The notes beneath the pieces were generated by a model that saw only the letters and a program-made list of their open reading frames with translations, did no database searches and had not been told where the DNA came from. The position numbers and the translations under genes were made by a program. A stretch of DNA of 64,000 nt from Erythrobacter sp. (lineage in GTDB: Bacteria > Pseudomonadota > Alphaproteobacteria > Sphingomonadales > Sphingomonadaceae). Positions 37,834 to 46,585 of this stretch are shown here, piece after piece. Each line of letters starts with the position of its first letter. The stretch's first letter is position 1. The DNA lies in NCBI GenBank assembly GCA_024642335.1, contig JAHEBH010000008.1, positions 1 to 64,000 on the forward strand. Reading direction: 5' to 3'.

Positions 37834-38874
37834 ATGAAGAACATGACCCGTTTTGCCGGTGTGCTGATGGCCGCCAGCGCACTCACGGCCTGTGGCGAGA
37901 CAGCTGTGGAAGAGGCAGGTCCGGCATGCGATCGCACCTGCCTGATCGACCTTGCCAATTCCTATGTCGCGGGCCTTGAAAGCAACAGCGCGGAAGGCGT
38001 CAATTTTGCCGAAGGCGTGCGCATTGTCGAAAATATCAAGCCGATCAATGTGGGCGAAGGCCTGTGGGCCGACATCACCGGCCCCGGGACCGACTTCAGC
38101 GTGGTGGTGCCCGACGAGGTGCGCCAGACCATCGGCTGGATCGGCATGGTCGAGCGCCAGGGACAGAATGCCATTGTCGCGGTGCGCCTGCAGCTGGACG
38201 AGAATGGCGCGATCTCGGAGGCCGAGCATCTCTATGCCGGTGTGAACGAGGAATCGCCCTTCGGCACCTCGCAGCTCGCCAATTTGCAGACGCCGCGTGC
38301 GGGCCTGCTGGCCGAAGTGCCCGAGGCCAACCGCAAGAGCGCGGAAGAACTGATCGCCATCGGTGCCAGCTATTATGACGCGCTCGATGACAATGACGGT
38401 TCGCTCATGCCCTTCGCACCCGATTGCCAGCGCTTCGAGAACGGCATCGAGACCGCAGGTCCGGGCGAAAGCCAGGGCACTCTCGGCAATAGCGAGCACC
38501 CGGTCGCCCGCGATTGTGCCGGCCAGCTGACGTCCAACACGTTCGCCTATATCACCACCATCGACAACCGCCGCGTCTTCGCCGCCGATCCGGTGACGGG
38601 CCTGGTCATGGGCCTGTCGCATTTCCGCCACCCGATGGACTTCGAGCCCTATCCGGTCACCTCGATCGACGGAACCGTGACCATGCGCCCGGCGGATGAA
38701 GGCATGTTCGCCGACCTCGGTCCGTTTGACCTGCCTGCCGCGCATATCTTCAAGGTTGGCGCAGACGGCCTGGTCCATGAAATCGAGGCCATGGGCTTCA
38801 CGACCGACTACAATGCCCCTACGGGCTGGGAGGACGAAGCTCCGGCAGCTGAGGAAGAAGCCGCCGCAGAATAG
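37834..38874 (+). CDS. Uncharacterised two-domain NTF2-like putative lipoprotein (DUF8021-like)
   Basis: ASALTACG lipobox; CDRTCLIDLANSYVAGLESN, APDCQRFENGIETAG, RRVFAADPVTGLVMGLSHFRH. Confidence 0.72.
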   Translation: MKNMTRFAGVLMAASALTACGETAVEEAGPACDRTCLIDLANSYVAGLESNSAEGVNFAEGVRIVENIKPINVGEGLWADITGPGTDFSVVVPDEVRQTIGWIGMVERQGQNAIVAVRLQLDENGAISEAEHLYAGVNEESPFGTSQLANLQTPRAGLLAEVPEANRKSAEELIAIGASYYDALDDNDGSLMPFAPDCQRFENGIETAGPGESQGTLGNSEHPVARDCAGQLTSNTFAYITTIDNRRVFAADPVTGLVMGLSHFRHPMDFEPYPVTSIDGTVTMRPADEGMFADLGPFDLPAAHIFKVGADGLVHEIEAMGFTTDYNAPTGWEDEAPAAEEEAAAE

Positions 38875-38893
38875 CGCAAGCTGTACCAATTCG

Positions 38894-38928
38894 GGCCGGG
38901 CGACGTTTCACAGCGCGCCCGGCCTTTT
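38894..38928 (+). terminator. Rho-independent terminator
   Basis: GGCCGGGCG-N13-CGCCCGGCC TTTT, perfect 9-bp stem. Confidence 0.85.
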
Positions 38929-38941
38929 CATGCTTGCGTTA

Positions 38942-38959
38942 ATTTCGCATATATGAAAT
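38942..38959 (-). promoter_or_regulatory. Candidate IclR operator A
   Basis: Reverse complement ATTTCATATATGCGAAAT; matches 14/18 positions with 43157-43174. Confidence 0.45.
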
Positions 38960-38990
38960 ACGTCTCTCCGTCCCAAGGAGAGCTTCCCCA

Positions 38991-40115
38991 GTGATCGAAA
39001 CCACCCATGTCGGCAGCCTTCCGCGCGGTGCCGAACTCGTGCCCCTGCTGCTCGCGCGCGATAAGGGCGAGCCTTACGACGAGGCCGAATTCGATCGCGT
39101 AGTGCAGCAAGCCGTCGACACCGCGGTCAGGAACCAGGTCGCCGCTGGCGTCTCCATTGTCAGCGATGGCGAGCTCGGCAAGGTCGGCTATTCGACCTAT
39201 ATCATCGAGCGGCTTTCGGGCTTTGGCGGTCATACGCCGCGCAAGCCTGCGCTGGACCTCGCCCAGGTTCCCGAACTTGCCAAGAAGCTCGCCGCCATCA
39301 TGGGCAGCCAGGAATTCACCCGCGCCAGCGCCATAGACAAGGTGGAACTGGTGAACCTCCAGCCGCTGCATGACGACATTCGGCGGTTCCGGACAGCGCT
39401 CGATAGGCATGGAGAGGGGGTCAAGGCCTTCCTCAACACTGCCTCGCCGGGGCTGATCACGGCGTTCCAGCCGAACCAGTATTATCCCAGCCACGAGGCC
39501 TATCTGGCAGACCTCGTCACCGCCATGCGGCCCGAGTACGATGCCATTGCTGCTGCCGGTTTCCAGGTGCAGTTCGACTGCCCCGACCTCGCCATGAGCC
39601 GCCACACCGGCTACCAGGACATGAGCGAGGAGGAATTCCTCGCCACCATCCGCGCCAATGTCGATGCATTGAACGAAGCAACCCAGAATATCGCGCCCGA
39701 ACAGATGCGCATGCATGTCTGCTGGGGCAATTACGAAGGCCCGCATGACTACGACATCCCGCTGGAGACCATCATCGACGTGATCCTGTCCGCCCGCCCG
39801 GCGACGATCCTGTTCGAACATGCCAATCCGCGGCACGAGCACGAGTGGAAGGTGTGGCGCGATGCGGACATCAGCGGAAAGATCCTTGCACCCGGCTTTA
39901 TCGACAGCTGTTCCAACTACATCGAAACGGCGGAGCTGATCGCCCAGCGGATCGAGCGCTTTGCCGAATTTGCCGGCAAGGACCGCGTGATCGCCAGCAG
40001 CGATTGCGGCTTCGGCACATTTGCGGGCTACGGCAAGATAGACCCTGCGGTCGCATGGAAAAAGCTCGCCAATCTGCGCGCAGGCGCGGATATTGCAGAC
40101 GAACGGATCGGATAG
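38991..40115 (+). CDS. MetE-like (cobalamin-independent methionine synthase C-terminal domain) family methyl/alkyl transferase
   Basis: TTHVGSLPR, zinc-ligand-like MHVCWGNYEGPH and SSDCGFGTFAGYG; GTG start. Confidence 0.82.
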   Translation: MIETTHVGSLPRGAELVPLLLARDKGEPYDEAEFDRVVQQAVDTAVRNQVAAGVSIVSDGELGKVGYSTYIIERLSGFGGHTPRKPALDLAQVPELAKKLAAIMGSQEFTRASAIDKVELVNLQPLHDDIRRFRTALDRHGEGVKAFLNTASPGLITAFQPNQYYPSHEAYLADLVTAMRPEYDAIAAAGFQVQFDCPDLAMSRHTGYQDMSEEEFLATIRANVDALNEATQNIAPEQMRMHVCWGNYEGPHDYDIPLETIIDVILSARPATILFEHANPRHEHEWKVWRDADISGKILAPGFIDSCSNYIETAELIAQRIERFAEFAGKDRVIASSDCGFGTFAGYGKIDPAVAWKKLANLRAGADIADERIG

Positions 40116-40116
40116 A

Positions 40117-40875
40117 ATGGCGGACTCAGGTAACGGCGCGCAAAATTCGCAGGTCAAATCGGCCACGCGCACGCTCAACATTATCGAATATGTGGTGGCG
40201 CATAACCGCCCGCTCGTGGCGCAGGAGATTGCGACCGCCCTGGGAATCCCGGTATCGAGCCTGTCCTATTTGCTTTCCACGCTGGTGGAACGCGAATATC
40301 TGACGCGCGACGGCAGGCGCTATTCCGCCGGTCCCGGCCTTGCCCGATTGCAGGCGCCCACGGGCAGTTTTACCCTGGCCGACCGCACCGCACCGCTTGT
40401 CCGGACCTTGCGCGTGCACCTCAACGAAACCACCAGCTTCTTCGTGCGCGAAGGGTGGGAGATCGAGGCGATCGTCACCGAAAGCAGCGAACAGGCGCTG
40501 CGCTATTCGGTCGAACAGGGCCGCCGCCTGCCCATTCACGCCCTGGCATCAGGCAAGGCATTGCTTGCCGCCATGTCCGATGAGGAGCTGGACCGCTATT
40601 TCGCCGAAGCCAAGCGGGAAAAGTTCACCCAATCCACCGTCACCGACGAGAAGAAACTCCGCGCGCAGCTGGAAACGGTTCGCCGCACAGGCTTTGCCGA
40701 GACCGATGAGGAGTATTCGCGCGGAATCGTCGGCATTGGACGGGTGGTGACGATTGGCGGGGAACCGGTCGGGGCCTTGTCAGTCGCGATCCCCAAGGTG
40801 CGTTTTGACGAAGATATCAAACGCCGCGTTTGCGACCTGCTGCAACGTACCGCCTCGCTGCTGGAAGGCAGTTAG
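40117..40875 (+). CDS. IclR family transcriptional regulator
   Basis: TRTLNIIEYVVAHNRPLVAQEIATALGIPVSSLSYLLSTLVEREYLTRDGRRYSAG; effector domain RRLPIHALASGKALLAAM. Confidence 0.92.
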   Translation: MADSGNGAQNSQVKSATRTLNIIEYVVAHNRPLVAQEIATALGIPVSSLSYLLSTLVEREYLTRDGRRYSAGPGLARLQAPTGSFTLADRTAPLVRTLRVHLNETTSFFVREGWEIEAIVTESSEQALRYSVEQGRRLPIHALASGKALLAAMSDEELDRYFAEAKREKFTQSTVTDEKKLRAQLETVRRTGFAETDEEYSRGIVGIGRVVTIGGEPVGALSVAIPKVRFDEDIKRRVCDLLQRTASLLEGS

Positions 40876-40902
40876 GCCCCAGCCCCATAACAGCACACAA
40901 AA

Positions 40903-40929
40903 AAGGGGCGGCCAGATTGACCGCCCCTT
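40903..40929. terminator. Bidirectional terminator between iclR and ligM-like
   Basis: AAGGGGCGG-N9-CCGCCCCTT between convergent genes. Confidence 0.75.
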
Positions 40930-40954
40930 CCTTGCTGTATTCGGTAATGACCGA

Positions 40955-42379
40955 TCAGGTGTTGGCGCCAACACCCGTGGCACGCCAGCTGTCCGCATAG
41001 GCGGTACGGGCGACGTTGGAGTAAGGAACCGGCGAAATGACGGCCTTGATCTCGGTCTGCACGTGCGGCTCGACGGTCGGCTTGGTGGTGCCGCCATTCG
41101 GCTCGCCCCATACCAGCTTCACTTCTTTGCCCATTTCGACCTCTGACGGGTCGATCATGGCGAGGGTGAGCATCTTGCCTTCGTTCGAAGAGTAACCGAC
41201 CCAGGTCGAAACGCCGATAACCTTGCCATCAGCATTCTTCACTTCGTCGAAGGGATGCATGGCGTACACGGCGCTCGGGAACTCGAAGTACTTGGCACGA
41301 TCACCGGTCGCGTAGAGCGAGGAGAGGACGCGCAGCATGTCTTCGTTGTCGAGAGCCAGCGTGACCTTCTGCTTGTGGGTTTCGCCAGCCATACGCTCGA
41401 GAGCTTCGCGACCCACGAAGTCGTGGTCGAACTTCACGATGTGGCCATAACCGATATCCCACGGCGTGAGGTAGTAACCCTCGATGCTGTCAGGAACGTA
41501 GGAACCACCGATCGAGCACATGCCGGCATATGATTTGCCGTCGGCCCACTGGCGGAAGTCCTTCATCATCTGGCTGTCGCCGGTGAAGAATGCGGGCAGT
41601 GGCGAAGGCAGCCAGCCGGATTCCAGCGTGTTCGACGAATAGGCGCGGCCGCCAACCAGTTCGAGGCCGAATTCCTTGCCGGCTTCGACCAGCGCACCGT
41701 GAACGGCGGCATAGTCAGCCCAGGGGCCGAACAGTTCGTAACCCGGCTGACCGGCCATGCCGTGACGCAGCGCAATCACATCGTTGCCGCCAATGTCGAG
41801 GTGAGCCATGTTGAAGAACTTCAGCACCGGCGGGACCTGGCCCATGGCCTTTTCCAGAACGGCCTGGGCGTTGGGGCCCTGCAGCTGGAAACGGTAGTTC
41901 TTGCGAACACCGTCGGTACGCATGGCGGTACGCTCGTCACGCTCGACGGTGACGTTCCACTTGGAACCGTCGGGCTTGGGATACTGGGCGTGGAATTCGA
42001 CCCATTCGATTGCCGGAGCACGGCCTACCAGGCTGAATTCTTCGTCGGCCAGGTAGAACAGGATCACGTCACCGATGACGTAGCCGTCCGGGGTGACCGG
42101 AACATACTGCTTGGCCTTGTTGACTTCGAAGTTCTTGAAGCTGTTGATGGCGGTGTATTCGAGCAGCGCCTTGGCTTCCGGGCCGCGAACATAGAGTTCG
42201 ACCATGTGGTAGCTCTGGTTGAAGAGCACTGCGCTCTTTGCCCAGCCGCGCTGTTCATTGCGCCAGTTGGAATATTCTGCCGGAACGCCGGGATAGACGT
42301 TCGGGCCGACCTGCTGGTTGCGCAGGAAGTCTACGACGTTGGACTGTGCGTCCAGCTTCTGTTGCAGATTCTGACTCAT
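40955..42379 (-). CDS. ligM: LigM/DesA-like tetrahydrofolate-dependent aryl O-demethylase (aminomethyltransferase fold)
   Basis: 474 aa, GcvT-like fold segments; LVGGRAYSSNTLESGWLPSPLPAFF places Tyr at residue 247, the number recalled for LigM's catalytic Tyr. Confidence 0.8.
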   Translation of the reverse strand: MSQNLQQKLDAQSNVVDFLRNQQVGPNVYPGVPAEYSNWRNEQRGWAKSAVLFNQSYHMVELYVRGPEAKALLEYTAINSFKNFEVNKAKQYVPVTPDGYVIGDVILFYLADEEFSLVGRAPAIEWVEFHAQYPKPDGSKWNVTVERDERTAMRTDGVRKNYRFQLQGPNAQAVLEKAMGQVPPVLKFFNMAHLDIGGNDVIALRHGMAGQPGYELFGPWADYAAVHGALVEAGKEFGLELVGGRAYSSNTLESGWLPSPLPAFFTGDSQMMKDFRQWADGKSYAGMCSIGGSYVPDSIEGYYLTPWDIGYGHIVKFDHDFVGREALERMAGETHKQKVTLALDNEDMLRVLSSLYATGDRAKYFEFPSAVYAMHPFDEVKNADGKVIGVSTWVGYSSNEGKMLTLAMIDPSEVEMGKEVKLVWGEPNGGTTKPTVEPHVQTEIKAVISPVPYSNVARTAYADSWRATGVGANT

Positions 42380-42414
42380 GCTTCTTCCCTCTCCTTAGAG
42401 GCTTTAGTGGTTGA

Positions 42415-43116
42415 TCAGGATGCCGGCGTCTGAAGCCAGCGGGTTATTGCCTCGTTGACGGCAGCGGGTGCTTCCAACTGGATCATGTGTCCAGCCCCCG
42501 GTACGACAACGAATTGCGAATTTGTGATGCGCGAAGCGATGGCCTCGTGCTGTTCGGGCGGTGCCCAGCCGTCCAGCGCTCCGGTCATGACCAGAGTGGG
42601 GCAGGCGATTTGCGGTAACAGCGTTTCGACTTCCGGGCGGGACACCAGCGCATTTATCTGGGCATCGAAAACTGCCTGTCCCATCGACAGGCACATGTCC
42701 CGCAGCGGCGCATAGACCTGCGCATTGTTGCGGTTGTGTGCGGCGACCATGGGCGGCAGCCAGTGATCTACCAGTGCCTCAAAGCCCTGTTCGTGGCCGA
42801 TGGCCTTTAGCGTCTCGCGGCTTTCCGGCTCGCCGGCGCCCAGCGGATGCACACCGGTGGAGACCAGCGCCAGGCGGCGGACGCGATCGGGTGCCAGACG
42901 AAAAACCTCCAGCGCGACTCGTCCGCCCATCGAATGGCCGAACAGGTCGAAACGATCTGCGCCCAGCCTGTCAGCATCGTCCAGGGCGATTCGCGCCATC
43001 CCTTCCAGCGAATCGGCCAGACCATAGGAATTAACCGCATGCGAACCTTCAAAGGCCGCGGTTTGCGGCGCATAGATGCGCGCATCGCAGATCAGGCCTG
43101 GAAGGAAAATCAGCAT
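42415..43116 (-). CDS. Alpha/beta hydrolase
   Basis: LFGHSMGGRVALE nucleophile elbow, PGAGHMIQLEAP His motif. Confidence 0.87.
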   Translation of the reverse strand: MLIFLPGLICDARIYAPQTAAFEGSHAVNSYGLADSLEGMARIALDDADRLGADRFDLFGHSMGGRVALEVFRLAPDRVRRLALVSTGVHPLGAGEPESRETLKAIGHEQGFEALVDHWLPPMVAAHNRNNAQVYAPLRDMCLSMGQAVFDAQINALVSRPEVETLLPQIACPTLVMTGALDGWAPPEQHEAIASRITNSQFVVVPGAGHMIQLEAPAAVNEAITRWLQTPAS

Positions 43117-43156
43117 GGAAACGGAAAGACTCGCCCTGTTATTCGCTCTTATGAAA

Positions 43157-43174
43157 ATTTCATCTATACGAATA
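43157..43174 (+). promoter_or_regulatory. Candidate IclR operator B
   Basis: ATTTCATCTATACGAATA in divergent promoter hydrolase-ligM / metF-folD. Confidence 0.45.
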
Positions 43175-43271
43175 ATTCGCGTTGCGCTAGGGGCTTTCTA
43201 AACCCGCCCTACGGGCGCTAAGGCCCGTCCCCGAACGGAAATGGGCGAGAGAGCCGAGAGGAGATGATTCG

Positions 43272-44144
43272 ATGAGCTATGCAGCGATCCACCCCAATTG
43301 GGAAAAGAACCCCGAAAACATGGTGGACGGCTATTCGCTGGAAATGACGGCAAAGGAGATCGAGGGCGTCAGGGAAGCTGCGTCGCTGATCCGTCCGGGA
43401 ACGCAAGTTGCCGTTACCTTCCTGCCGGGCGAAACGCTGGAACAGCGTATCGAAGCTGCCGTGCTGGTCCGCGAACTGGGCTTCGAACCGATCGTCCACC
43501 TTTCCGCCCGCCGCATCGAGAGCGAAGAACAGCTCGACTGGTACCTGGGCGAAATCACCAGCAAGGCCGGCGTGAAGCGCGTCTTCATCATCGCCGGTGA
43601 CCCGCCCGAAGCCGAAGGTCCCTATTGGGATTCGCTGCAGATCATCGAAACCGGCCTGCTGGAAAAACACGGCATCGAGATCGTCGGCGTCGGCGGCCAC
43701 CCCGAAGGCCACCCGAACAACACGCCTGCCGAACTGTGGGACTGGATGGAACGCAAGATCGCTGCCGTCCGCGCCCATGGCATGACACCGCTGGTCGTCA
43801 CCCAGTTCGCATTCGATGACGATGCTATCGTCGAATGGCTCGCCGAAATGCGCAAGCGCAACATCGATGTCCCCGTCCGCCTTGGCGTTCCCGGCCCGGC
43901 CGGCATCAAGCGCCTGCTCGGCTTTGCCAAGCGTTGCGGCGTGGGCGCATCTGCCAGCGTGATGAAGAAGTACGGCATCAGCCTGACCAACCTCATCGGC
44001 AGTGCCGGCCCCGACAAGCTGGTGGACTCGCTCAACAGCAAGCTGGGCGAAGCACACGGCCGGGTCCGCCTGCACTTCTATCCTTTCGGTGCGCTCACCG
44101 CGTCCGCCGAATGGATCAACAAGTACCACGCCAAGCACAGCTGA
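43272..44144 (+). CDS. metF: Methylenetetrahydrofolate reductase
   Basis: EPIVHLSARRIESEEQLDWYLGEITSKAGVKRVFIIAGDPP, VGVGGHPEGHPN. Confidence 0.87.
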   Translation: MSYAAIHPNWEKNPENMVDGYSLEMTAKEIEGVREAASLIRPGTQVAVTFLPGETLEQRIEAAVLVRELGFEPIVHLSARRIESEEQLDWYLGEITSKAGVKRVFIIAGDPPEAEGPYWDSLQIIETGLLEKHGIEIVGVGGHPEGHPNNTPAELWDWMERKIAAVRAHGMTPLVVTQFAFDDDAIVEWLAEMRKRNIDVPVRLGVPGPAGIKRLLGFAKRCGVGASASVMKKYGISLTNLIGSAGPDKLVDSLNSKLGEAHGRVRLHFYPFGALTASAEWINKYHAKHS

Positions 44145-44174
44145 GCGGCCTCGCGCCCCGGACAGGAAGACAAC

Positions 44175-45107
44175 ATGGCCGATATCATTGATGGCCGCGC
44201 CATAGCGCGCCAGCTTGACGAGAAGACCAAGGCACAAGTCGACGAGATGATCGCCGCCGGGATGACTCGTCCCGGTCTGGTGGTGATCCTGGTGGGTGAG
44301 GACGGCGCGAGCCAGGTTTATGTCCGCCGCAAGATCAAGGCCTGCGAAAAGGTCGGCATCAACTCGATCGAGCATCGCCTTCCTGCCGATACCAGCCAGG
44401 AAGACCTGCTGGCCCTGATCGACAAGCTCAACAAGGATCCCGAGGTACACGGCATCCTTTGCCAGGTCCCCCTGCCCGAACATATCGATACGCGCCTGGT
44501 GCTGCGTTCGATCAGCCCGGAGAAGGACGTCGACGGCTTCCACCCGGTCAATGTCGGCCGGCTGTCGACCGGAACCGGCGGCATCGTGCCCTGCACGCCG
44601 CTGGGGGTGATGATCCTGCTGCAGAGCGTGATCGACGATTTCGTTGGCAAGGATGCGGTGGTAATCGGCAAGTCCAACATCGTCGGCAAGCCGGTGGCAA
44701 ACCTTCTGCTCGATGCCGAATGCACCGTCACCGTCACGCATATCTACACCCACGGCCTGCCCGAAATCGCCCGCAAGGCGGATATCATCGTGGCGGCCGC
44801 CGGTGCTCCCGAGCTGGTCAAGGGTGACTGGGTAAAGCCCGGCGCCGTGATCATCGACGTCGGCATTACCCGTATCATGGGCGATGACGGCAAGGAGAAG
44901 CTGGTGGGCGACGTCGCCTTCGACGAATGCCAGCATGCCAAGGCCATCACCCCAGTCCCCGGAGGCGTGGGCCCGATGACGATTGCCTGCCTGCTGGCCA
45001 ATACGGTACAAGCCGCAAAAGCCTTGCAAAGCAACGGCGCCAGGGACGATCATTATCACGACGCACCCTCGCGCAGCATGTTCACAAAGGCTGCCACAAA
45101 CGCCTAG
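44175..45107 (+). CDS. folD: Bifunctional methylenetetrahydrofolate dehydrogenase/cyclohydrolase FolD
   Basis: [83 protein letters not shown]. Confidence 0.95.
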   Translation: MADIIDGRAIARQLDEKTKAQVDEMIAAGMTRPGLVVILVGEDGASQVYVRRKIKACEKVGINSIEHRLPADTSQEDLLALIDKLNKDPEVHGILCQVPLPEHIDTRLVLRSISPEKDVDGFHPVNVGRLSTGTGGIVPCTPLGVMILLQSVIDDFVGKDAVVIGKSNIVGKPVANLLLDAECTVTVTHIYTHGLPEIARKADIIVAAAGAPELVKGDWVKPGAVIIDVGITRIMGDDGKEKLVGDVAFDECQHAKAITPVPGGVGPMTIACLLANTVQAAKALQSNGARDDHYHDAPSRSMFTKAATNA

Positions 45108-45118
45108 GACAAGGACTT

Positions 45119-46585
45119 ATGACCGGCCCCGACCATGACATCTTGATCATCGGGGCCGGCATATCCGGCATCTCCATGGCGGCGCACCTGGGCATGATCT
45201 GCCCTGACAAGAGCTACGCCATTTACGAACGCCGCCAGCAGATTGGCGGGACATGGGACCTGTTCCGCTACCCCGGAGTGCGGTCGGACAGCGACATGCA
45301 CACGCTGGGCTTCGCTTTCGAGCCGTGGCGGCATGAAGATGCCATCGCCGACGGCCCCAATATCCTCGAATATCTCAACCGTATCGCCGATGAGCGCGGC
45401 ATTCGCGGTCATGTCCGTTTCGGTCATGAAGTGCTGACCGCCGACTGGGATTCGGATCGCTCGCACTGGAAGGTGACCGCCCGCACCGATGACGGAAGTG
45501 AGACGGTTACGACCTGCCGCTGGCTCTATTTCGCGTCCGGCTATTACGATTACGACAGTCCGCATGACGCACAGCTGCCGGGGATCGAGGAATTCGGCGG
45601 ACAGGTAGTGCACCCGCAGTTCTGGCCGCAGGACCTCGATTATGCGGACAAGAAGGTAGTCGTCGTCGGTTCGGGTGCGACTGCCGTCACCATCGTCCCG
45701 GCAATGGCCGACAAGGCCGCCCATGTCACTATGCTGCAGCGGACACCCACCTGGATGGCTGCCGGCCCGCGGCAGGACAAGTGGAACCAGCGCTTCCTGC
45801 GCTGGCTGCCGGAGAAATGGGCCTATTGGCTGACGCGGCAAAAGAACATCGCGCTGCGCAGTTACTTCTTCAATCTCTCGCGCCGCAACCCGCAGAAGCT
45901 GGCGGAGATGCTGCGCGGCATGCTGAAGGAGCATCTCGGCGATAAATATTCGCAAGAGAATTTCGAACCGCCATACAATCCCTGGCAGCAGCGCCTCTGC
46001 CTGGTGCCGGAGGGCGACTTGTTCGAGGCGGTGAAGAGCGGCAGGGCCGATGTTGTAACCGGCCATATCGCGGGCTTCGATGCAGGCGGCGTGAAGCTGG
46101 CATCGGGCAAGCATCTTCCCGCCGATATCGTCGTTACCGCCACCGGCTTGCGGCTGGTGCTGTCGGGAAAGGTCGCCATCTCGATGGACGGACAGAAGGT
46201 CGATTTCACCCGCCATTTCTTCTATCGCGGCACGATGTTCTCCAACATTCCGAACATGTCGGTCGTCTTCGGCTATCTCAATGCCAGCTGGACCTTGCGC
46301 GCGGACTGCAATGCCCGCTTCACCGCCGAAGTGCTCAAGCACATGGGCGACACCGGCGCCACCATCGCCATTCCCGAGCTTGCCGCGGAGGATGAGCCGG
46401 AGGCCGTGGATCCGTGGGACTACACATCGGGCTACCTCGACCGGGCGAAAGCCATGATGCCCAAGAGCGCCGCCGAGCGCCCGTGGTGCCTGGCGCATGA
46501 TTATCTCGCCGACCGCAGGGACTTCCGCCAGCGGCCCGTTGCCGACGGCGTGCTGCGTTTCCGGCAGCATGGGCCGATCGCATGA
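45119..46585 (+). CDS. Flavin-containing monooxygenase (FMO/BVMO-like)
   Basis: DILIIGAGISGISMAAHLG, YERRQQIGGTWDLFRYPGVRSDSDMHTLGF, VVVVGSGATAVTIVPAM. Confidence 0.9.
   Translation: MTGPDHDILIIGAGISGISMAAHLGMICPDKSYAIYERRQQIGGTWDLFRYPGVRSDSDMHTLGFAFEPWRHEDAIADGPNILEYLNRIADERGIRGHVRFGHEVLTADWDSDRSHWKVTARTDDGSETVTTCRWLYFASGYYDYDSPHDAQLPGIEEFGGQVVHPQFWPQDLDYADKKVVVVGSGATAVTIVPAMADKAAHVTMLQRTPTWMAAGPRQDKWNQRFLRWLPEKWAYWLTRQKNIALRSYFFNLSRRNPQKLAEMLRGMLKEHLGDKYSQENFEPPYNPWQQRLCLVPEGDLFEAVKSGRADVVTGHIAGFDAGGVKLASGKHLPADIVVTATGLRLVLSGKVAISMDGQKVDFTRHFFYRGTMFSNIPNMSVVFGYLNASWTLRADCNARFTAEVLKHMGDTGATIAIPELAAEDEPEAVDPWDYTSGYLDRAKAMMPKSAAERPWCLAHDYLADRRDFRQRPVADGVLRFRQHGPIA

Noticed and set aside
36979-38889. 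636-aa minus-strand ORF spanning two DUF8021-like genes
   Set aside because: Runs through a terminator and the intergenic gap, antisense to two signal-peptide ORFs with good RBSs
43176-43271. SAM/SAH or THF riboswitch call for the metF leader
   Set aside because: Hairpins present but no class consensus I could recognise; reported only as an unclassified leader
43218-45059. 613-aa minus-strand ORF opposite metF-folD
   Set aside because: Antisense to two unmistakable enzymes
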